The notes beneath the pieces are model-generated. The model was not told the DNA's origin and searched no databases. It saw only the letters and a list, made by a program, of their open reading frames with translations. The position numbers and the translations under genes were made by a program. A stretch of 8,831 nt of DNA from CALKWS01 sp035302405 (GTDB taxonomy: Bacteria; Actinomycetota; Actinomycetes; Actinomycetales; Beutenbergiaceae): positions 1 through 8,831 of the forward strand of contig DATGSR010000033.1 in NCBI GenBank assembly GCA_035302405.1, read 5' to 3'. Positions 4,968 through 8,831 of the stretch are shown in pieces. Every line of letters begins with the position of its first letter. The first letter of the stretch is position 1.

Positions 4968-5978
4968 ATGACAACAGAACGAATCCCGCTGGCCGTGCTC
5001 GAACTGGCCCCTCGATCCCAGGGCATGACTCCGCAGCAGGCGTTGGCCGAATCCACCCGGCTGGCCCAGGAGGTGGATCGGTTGGGTTACCACCGGTTAT
5101 GGGTGGCCGAGCACCACAACACCGAGGCGTTCTTGTCATCGGCCACATCGCTGCTGCTGGGGCATTTCGCCCAGCACACCGAACGGATCCGGTTGGGGTC
5201 CGGCGGAGTGATGCTGCCCAACCACGCGCCGCTGATGGTGGCCGAGTACTACGGCACCCTGGCCACCCTGTACGGGGACCGGTTCGACCTGGGGCTGGGC
5301 CGAGCACCGGGCACCGACCCGCTCACCGCGGCCGCACTTCGACGAGGTAACCCCGAACTCGACGGTTTCGCCCAGGAGGTGGCCGACCTGGCCGCCTACC
5401 TGGACGAGGAGCACCCCGACCGTAAGGTGCGCGCCTATCCGGGACAGGGAACCAAGATCCCGTTGTGGATGCTCGGGTCCTCAGTCGGTGGCGCCCAGGT
5501 CGCTGCCGCGCTGGGGTTGCCCTTCTCCTTCGCCTCCCACTTCGCCCCGCAGATGATCCGCGAAGCACTCGCGTTGTACCGGGAGCGTTTCAACCCCGAC
5601 GCCCCCACCGCCCAGGTGGACCGGCCGACCGTGATGGCCGGGGCCGGGGCGCTGGTGGCGCCCACCGAGGATGAGGCCCGGTACCTGTTCACCACCAACC
5701 AACTGATGTCGGTGCGGATCCGTACCGGGCAGTCCGCTCCCCTGGACCCGCCGGTGCAGGACCTGGCCGCGGTGCTCCCGCCGCAGTTGCTGCAGGTCGC
5801 CCAGGATGTGATGGGCATCAACGCCGTCGGCACCCCGAAGCAAGTCGCCACCCGGTTGCAGGAGTTCGCCGACGAGCACGATCTGGATGAGTTGATCGTC
5901 ACTACCTACGTCTACGACCCCGAGCTCCGCCGTCGTTCGTTCCAGTTGCTGGCCGCCGAATGGGGCCTGAACGCCTGA
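4968..5978 (+). CDS. Luciferase-family oxidoreductase, group 1 (YhbW-like)
   Basis: A complete 336-residue LLM-class flavin-dependent oxidoreductase, a single TIM barrel acting in the cytoplasm. Group-1 signatures are clear: LAVLELAPRSQGMTP near the N-terminus (8-22), LWVAEHHNTEAFLSSATS (44-61), TERIRLGSGGVMLPNHAPLM (71-90), the glycine-rich DRFDLGLGRAPGTDP (104-118) followed by LRRGNPE (124-130), and PLWMLGSSVGGAQVAAALGLPF in the middle. The length matches E. coli YhbW and relatives, whose substrates are unknown. The start at 4968 gives the usual N-terminus, but no good Shine-Dalgarno precedes it. The 166-bp divergent gap to the helicase gene must hold its promoter; TATACC at 4922-4927 is a weak candidate -10 without a -35. 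The DUF2804 gene follows after 44 bp and may be co-transcribed. It is only distantly similar to the luciferase-like gene at the left edge, so the two are not a recent duplication. Confidence 0.93.
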   Translation: MTTERIPLAVLELAPRSQGMTPQQALAESTRLAQEVDRLGYHRLWVAEHHNTEAFLSSATSLLLGHFAQHTERIRLGSGGVMLPNHAPLMVAEYYGTLATLYGDRFDLGLGRAPGTDPLTAAALRRGNPELDGFAQEVADLAAYLDEEHPDRKVRAYPGQGTKIPLWMLGSSVGGAQVAAALGLPFSFASHFAPQMIREALALYRERFNPDAPTAQVDRPTVMAGAGALVAPTEDEARYLFTTNQLMSVRIRTGQSAPLDPPVQDLAAVLPPQLLQVAQDVMGINAVGTPKQVATRLQEFADEHDLDELIVTTYVYDPELRRRSFQLLAAEWGLNA

Positions 5979-6008
5979 TCCGTGCGACGCAGAGCACGTC
6001 CGCGATGC

Positions 6009-6015
6009 GGGAGGA
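6009..6015 (+). promoter_or_regulatory. Ribosome binding site fixing the DUF2804 start
   Basis: GGGAGGA ends seven bases before the GTG at 6023. It overlaps the only nearby upstream ATG (6005) codon region and so argues that the GTG is used. Confidence 0.7.
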
Positions 6016-6022
6016 TGGACCT

Positions 6023-7027
6023 GTGTTGCCCGAGATCACCCGCGCAGTGGATTTGTGCATGCCCTCCGGAGCGCTCAACCCTGCCGCGGTCGGGTGGACC
6101 CGGCGACCGTTGCACCGGGCGAACCTGCATCCGGCGCCCCTGGGTTCGCGGGCCGCGACCTGGAGCCGCACCAAGCGGCGCGAGCACTGGGGCATCATCA
6201 CCGACACCCACGTGCTCGCCCTGACCGTGAACGCACTGAACTACGCCGCCCAGCAGCAGGTATGGATCCTGGACCGGCGCGACGGCACGGTGGTGGACGA
6301 CGCCGCGATCGTGCCGTTGGCCCGACAGGTGGAGTTACCCGAGACGCCGGGCGCGGGGCCGATGCGGGCGCTCACCCGCGATGTTGCGATCGCTACCGAC
6401 CCGGAGGGCCACATCACCCGGCTGCGCGCGAAGACGCACCGGGTGCGCCTCGATCTGCGTGTGGACACCGATTCCGAGCATCTGGGAGTGGTGATCCCCT
6501 GGGGCGAGCGGCAGTTCCAGTACACCCTCAAGGGCGCCGCGATGCCGGTGAGCGGCCGTCTGGAGATCGACGGGGACGACGTCCCTGTTCCTCCCGGCGC
6601 CTGGGCGCACGTCGACCACGGGCGGGGACGGTGGCCCTACGCCACGCAGTACACCTCCGCCGTGGCATCGGGGGCGGTCGCGGGAGTCCGCACCGGGTTG
6701 CACCTGGGCGGTTTGTGGACCGAGGGCACCGGCGCCAGCGAGAACGCCCTGATCCTGGACGGCGTGGTGCACCTGCTCAGCGACGAGGTGCAGTGGGAGT
6801 ACGACGTGGACTCCGCCACCGCGCCCTGGGTGGTGGAGGGCGAACACATCCACGCCAGCCTGCGCCCGTTCCACCACGGCACCACCGCCACCAATCTGGG
6901 CATCGTGGCCACCACCCGCACCGGCGTGGTGGGCACCTGGGAGGGATGGGCGGTCGACGACGACGGGATCACCCGGGGTATCGACGGTCTGGTGGGGTGG
7001 GCGGAGTTCACCAGTAACCGCTGGTGA
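6023..7027 (+). CDS. DUF2804 family protein
   Basis: A 334-residue protein with no membrane segment or signal peptide. It resembles the DUF2804 family, a beta-rich fold of unknown function: LPEIT at the N-terminus, WTRRPLHRANLHP (25-37), the basic-aromatic stretch TKRREHWGIITDTHVLALTV (50-69) followed by LNYA, and later repeated beta-strand segments with conserved Trp and Gly, such as HVDHGRGRWPY (about 197-207) and TGLHLGGLWTEGTGASENA (about 223-241). Family members are distantly similar to lipocalin-like or AttH-type barrels, but no activity is established that I can name. The start is GTG at 6023, chosen for its strong RBS. The gene follows the luciferase-family gene by 44 bp on the same strand. 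Its stop is only 3 bp from the stop of the convergent siderophore-interacting protein gene, leaving no room for a separate terminator. Confidence 0.75.
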   Translation: MLPEITRAVDLCMPSGALNPAAVGWTRRPLHRANLHPAPLGSRAATWSRTKRREHWGIITDTHVLALTVNALNYAAQQQVWILDRRDGTVVDDAAIVPLARQVELPETPGAGPMRALTRDVAIATDPEGHITRLRAKTHRVRLDLRVDTDSEHLGVVIPWGERQFQYTLKGAAMPVSGRLEIDGDDVPVPPGAWAHVDHGRGRWPYATQYTSAVASGAVAGVRTGLHLGGLWTEGTGASENALILDGVVHLLSDEVQWEYDVDSATAPWVVEGEHIHASLRPFHHGTTATNLGIVATTRTGVVGTWEGWAVDDDGITRGIDGLVGWAEFTSNRW

Positions 7028-7030
7028 GGC

Positions 7031-7891
7031 TCAGACGCCGGCCGCGGCGTGGGCCGCCTCGTCCGCCTCCACCTGCGCCTTCCACTCCGCCTTGGCCGCG
7101 CGCCAGGCCTCATCGTCCATTCCGCGGCGCCAGTAGCCGGAGGCGGACAGGTCTTCCTTGGGCACGTGCCTCTCGAAGCGCAGGTAGGAACGAACCTCGC
7201 GGACGAAGGTGGCATCGCCGTGCACGAACGCGTGCACCCGGCCGGTGGGGAAGTCCACGGCCCGCACCGCGTCGCACAATTCGATCCCGGGAGCCTTGGG
7301 AGAGGTGGCCCGATGGATCCACTGCACCTGCACGCCGTCGGGCACGGTGAGGGGTTGCTCCTCACTGGCGTCCTCGACCTCGATGATGGCGTGGCCACGG
7401 GCGCCGGCCGGCAGCACCTCGGTGGAGGCGGCGATCGCCGGCAGGGCGCTCTCATCGCCCACCAGGAGGTGCCAGTCGGCGTCCGGGTCCGGGGTGTAGG
7501 CGCCACCCGGTCCGCGGAACTGGACCTGGTCGCCTACCTGCACGTCCATCGCCCAGGGCCCGGCGAAGCCCTTGTCACCGTGATGCACCACGTCCAGGGC
7601 CATCTGGCCGCGGTCTGCGTCCCAGTGCCGGATGGTGTAGGTGCGCATCACCGGCCACAGCGCGGGCTCCAACTCCTCCTTGACCGCATCGGGATCGAAC
7701 GGGGAGCGCAGGCCGGACTCCGGGCGGGGCAGCACGAGTTTGACGTACGCGTCAGTGAAGCCCGGGTGCTCGAGCCGTAACGGCTGGCCCTCCGGCGCGG
7801 ACAACCACACCCGAACCATCGCGGGGGTGAGGTGTTCCTTGCGCACAACCTCGGCATAGGTCACGGGTCGAACCGGTCGCGCTCGCGCCAC
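7031..7891 (-). CDS. Siderophore-interacting protein (FAD/NAD(P)H ferric-siderophore reductase)
   Basis: A 286-residue cytoplasmic flavoprotein of the ViuB/SIP family, which releases iron from ferric siderophores by reduction. Visible features are the N-terminal RPVTYAEVVRKEHLTPAMVRVWLS, the FAD-binding RTYTIRHWD (83-91), the conserved VHHGDKGFAGPWAMDVQVGD (102-121) continuing into QFRGPGG, the nucleotide-binding LLVGDESALPAIAA (142-155), HGDATFVREVRSYL (224-237), and the hallmark SGYWRRGMDDEAW (251-263). Asp226 stands where many relatives have Glu. The frame is open up to 7930, but that TTG lies inside the iron box, so the GTG at 7891 is chosen; it gives the family-typical N-terminus. Its SD is weak (GGA at 7900-7902). 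Regulation by iron through a DtxR/IdeR repressor is strongly indicated by the box just upstream. No siderophore synthesis or transport gene is in the window. Confidence 0.93.
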   Translation of the reverse strand: MARARPVRPVTYAEVVRKEHLTPAMVRVWLSAPEGQPLRLEHPGFTDAYVKLVLPRPESGLRSPFDPDAVKEELEPALWPVMRTYTIRHWDADRGQMALDVVHHGDKGFAGPWAMDVQVGDQVQFRGPGGAYTPDPDADWHLLVGDESALPAIAASTEVLPAGARGHAIIEVEDASEEQPLTVPDGVQVQWIHRATSPKAPGIELCDAVRAVDFPTGRVHAFVHGDATFVREVRSYLRFERHVPKEDLSASGYWRRGMDDEAWRAAKAEWKAQVEADEAAHAAAGV

Positions 7892-7916
7892 GGCACACGT
7901 CCAATCACGGTGGGGA

Positions 7917-7922
7917 ATTAGA
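7917..7922 (-). promoter_or_regulatory. Predicted -10 of the siderophore-interacting protein gene
   Basis: The minus strand reads TCTAAT, five of six matches to TATAAT. The start point would fall near 7910, giving a leader of roughly 19 nt before the GTG. No good -35 is seen. The spacer is formed by the iron box. Confidence 0.45.
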
Positions 7923-7941
7923 TAAGGCAACCCTAACCTAA
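7923..7941 (-). promoter_or_regulatory. Iron box (DtxR/IdeR operator) of the siderophore-interacting protein gene
   Basis: The minus strand reads TTAGGTTAGGGTTGCCTTA, matching the actinobacterial consensus TTAGGTTAGGCTAACCTAA at 15 of 19 positions. It lies 32 bp upstream of the chosen GTG and directly abuts a TCTAAT -10-like hexamer (7917-7922). Bound repressor would cover the promoter spacer. Iron-replete repression is inferred from the known family role of this motif. Confidence 0.85.
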
Positions 7942-8015
7942 TTCGGGTGCGGACTTCGAACGCCTCGGTCGCGGCGCCGTCGAACGCGCTGCTGCTGCGC
8001 TGCTATTCGGTCCCT

Positions 8016-8831
8016 TCAGGCGGTGATCATCTCCGTGTCCGTAACCGCACCACGCGGCAGGTGCTTCTCCAGCACGGGTTCATCGCCGCTGGCGCGCTGG
8101 GCGCGGTAGTAGTCGCGGGCTTCCTCCTGGCGCTTGCCCTCCGCGGCGGTGCCGATCGGGGCGCCGATCATCTCCGGGGTGTACCCGAAGGCCTCCACCA
8201 GGTCGCGGGCGTGCAGGCGTAGCCGCGGCAGCAGCCGGTTGATGTAGGAGGTCACCGTGCGGGCTCGCTGGGTGGACAGCCGTCCATTGAGTAGGTACCA
8301 GTCCAGGTTCTCCTCGATGAGCGTCAGCCCGAACAGGTCGCGCAACCAGGTGAGCACCTTCTTGGTGCCGGGGTCGCGGATCTGGCCGAGGGCCTCGGTG
8401 AAGGCCTCCCACTGCAGCAGTTCCCCGTGCGCCTTGGCGGCTTCGATGAGTTGGTGCTGGTGGTCGTTGAACATCTCGAACGCGGTGGCCGCGTCGGCGT
8501 CGCGGCTGTCCTTCAGCGCCATCGCCACCTGTTCCACGAGCGATTCCACCCGGTCCTCGAGTAGTTCCCGTTGGACTTCGGTGTCGCGCAACTCGGTCGC
8601 GGAGCGAGCCTTGGAGCCCCAGTCCTTGATCGACTGCTGCACCCGGCGCAGCGGGGTGCGGTGCATGGTCATGTCCGCGGCCTGGTCGGCCACGTAGCGC
8701 ACGGCGCCGGCCACGTTCATCTTGGCCATCTCCCGGCCGAAGTCGGTGAGCAGCCGCTTGCCGACCAGTTGCAGCAGCACGTTGTTGTCGCCCTCGAACG
8801 TGGCGTACACGTCGAAGTCGGCGCGCAGGCC
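8016..8831 (-). CDS. Acyl-CoA oxidase/dehydrogenase family protein, C-terminal part, cut at right edge
   Basis: The frame is open from the right edge to the TGA at 8016-8018 (271 residues visible, N-terminal part missing). The fragment begins GLRADFDVYATFEGDNNVLL, the signature of acyl-CoA oxidase-type flavoenzymes. The Glu of TFEGDN corresponds to the catalytic base of ACOX proteins, which abstracts the alpha proton of the acyl-CoA. A largely helical C-terminal domain follows, including the segment LEDRVESLVEQVAMALKDSR and WLRDLFGLTLIEENLDWYLLNGRLS. The full protein in actinobacteria is usually 600-700 residues with FAD bound. It would act in beta-oxidation of fatty acids or a related acyl-CoA substrate. 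Oxidase (oxygen acceptor) versus dehydrogenase activity cannot be decided from this part. It lies about 125 bp upstream of the siderophore-interacting protein gene on the same strand; that gap contains the iron box, so the two genes are probably controlled separately. Confidence 0.9.
   Translation of the reverse strand, partial: GLRADFDVYATFEGDNNVLLQLVGKRLLTDFGREMAKMNVAGAVRYVADQAADMTMHRTPLRRVQQSIKDWGSKARSATELRDTEVQRELLEDRVESLVEQVAMALKDSRDADAATAFEMFNDHQHQLIEAAKAHGELLQWEAFTEALGQIRDPGTKKVLTWLRDLFGLTLIEENLDWYLLNGRLSTQRARTVTSYINRLLPRLRLHARDLVEAFGYTPEMIGAPIGTAAEGKRQEEARDYYRAQRASGDEPVLEKHLPRGAVTDTEMITA

Noticed and set aside
7049..7780. A 243-codon plus-strand open frame opposite the siderophore-interacting protein gene
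   Set aside because: The minus strand carries a complete set of family motifs. The plus-strand product resembles nothing.
7942..8015. Terminator after the acyl-CoA oxidase-type gene
   Set aside because: Short GC palindromes exist (around GGCGCC and the GCTGCTGCTGC run), but no convincing stem followed by T residues is visible.
7947..8222. A small plus-strand frame with a hydrophobic stretch that could be a membrane protein
   Set aside because: Most of it is antisense to the acyl-CoA oxidase-type gene, no ribosome binding site precedes it, and the hydrophobic run reflects the complement of Ala/Arg-rich codons.
1..8831. CRISPR array, insertion sequence, tRNA or phage elements
   Set aside because: No spaced repeats, transposase, terminal inverted repeats or cloverleaf sequence were seen. 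Gene content looks chromosomal.

Overview
The window is GC-rich, gene-dense DNA from an actinobacterium (Actinomycetota). The base composition, frequent GTG starts, actinobacterial-type -10 elements (TANNNT), a DtxR/IdeR-type iron box, an F420-type PPOX protein and a RecQ helicase with a C-terminal phosphoribosyltransferase-like domain all fit that phylum. I cannot place it at genus level. There are ten genes: eight complete and two cut by the window edges. I see no RNA genes, insertion sequences, CRISPR arrays or attachment sites. The longest gene-free stretch is about 220 bp, and it is packed with regulatory signals.

Left region (1-2634). A luciferase-like monooxygenase gene (cut at the left edge) lies downstream of an HxlR-family regulator on the minus strand. 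Divergent from the regulator, on the plus strand, are a small YCII-like protein and a PPOX-class (F420-type) oxidoreductase whose start overlaps the preceding stop. The divergent intergenic region holds two near-identical inverted repeats (CACTTGC-N5-GCAAGC). Each overlaps the -35 of one predicted promoter and the predicted start point of the opposing one. This looks like a compact, autoregulated redox or electrophile-response locus and is the most interesting part of the window. A GNAT acetyltransferase follows on the plus strand.

Middle region (2693-7027). A RecQ-like helicase on the minus strand has the architecture I recall for mycobacterial RqlH: helicase core, winged-helix-like segment, tetracysteine zinc site and C-terminal PRTase-like domain. 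Its likely ATG sits 7 nt after a TAGCGT -10, so the mRNA may be leaderless. Facing away from it on the plus strand are a group-1 (YhbW-type) luciferase-family oxidoreductase and a DUF2804 protein, probably one transcription unit.

Right region (7031-8831). A siderophore-interacting protein (ferric-siderophore reductase) on the minus strand is preceded by a clear iron box, so iron repression is likely. Upstream of it, on the same strand, is the C-terminal part of an acyl-CoA oxidase/dehydrogenase-type gene cut by the right edge.

Most genes are ordinary actinobacterial chromosomal genes. No wholly new system could be shown. The HxlR-controlled divergent cluster is the best candidate for follow-up.
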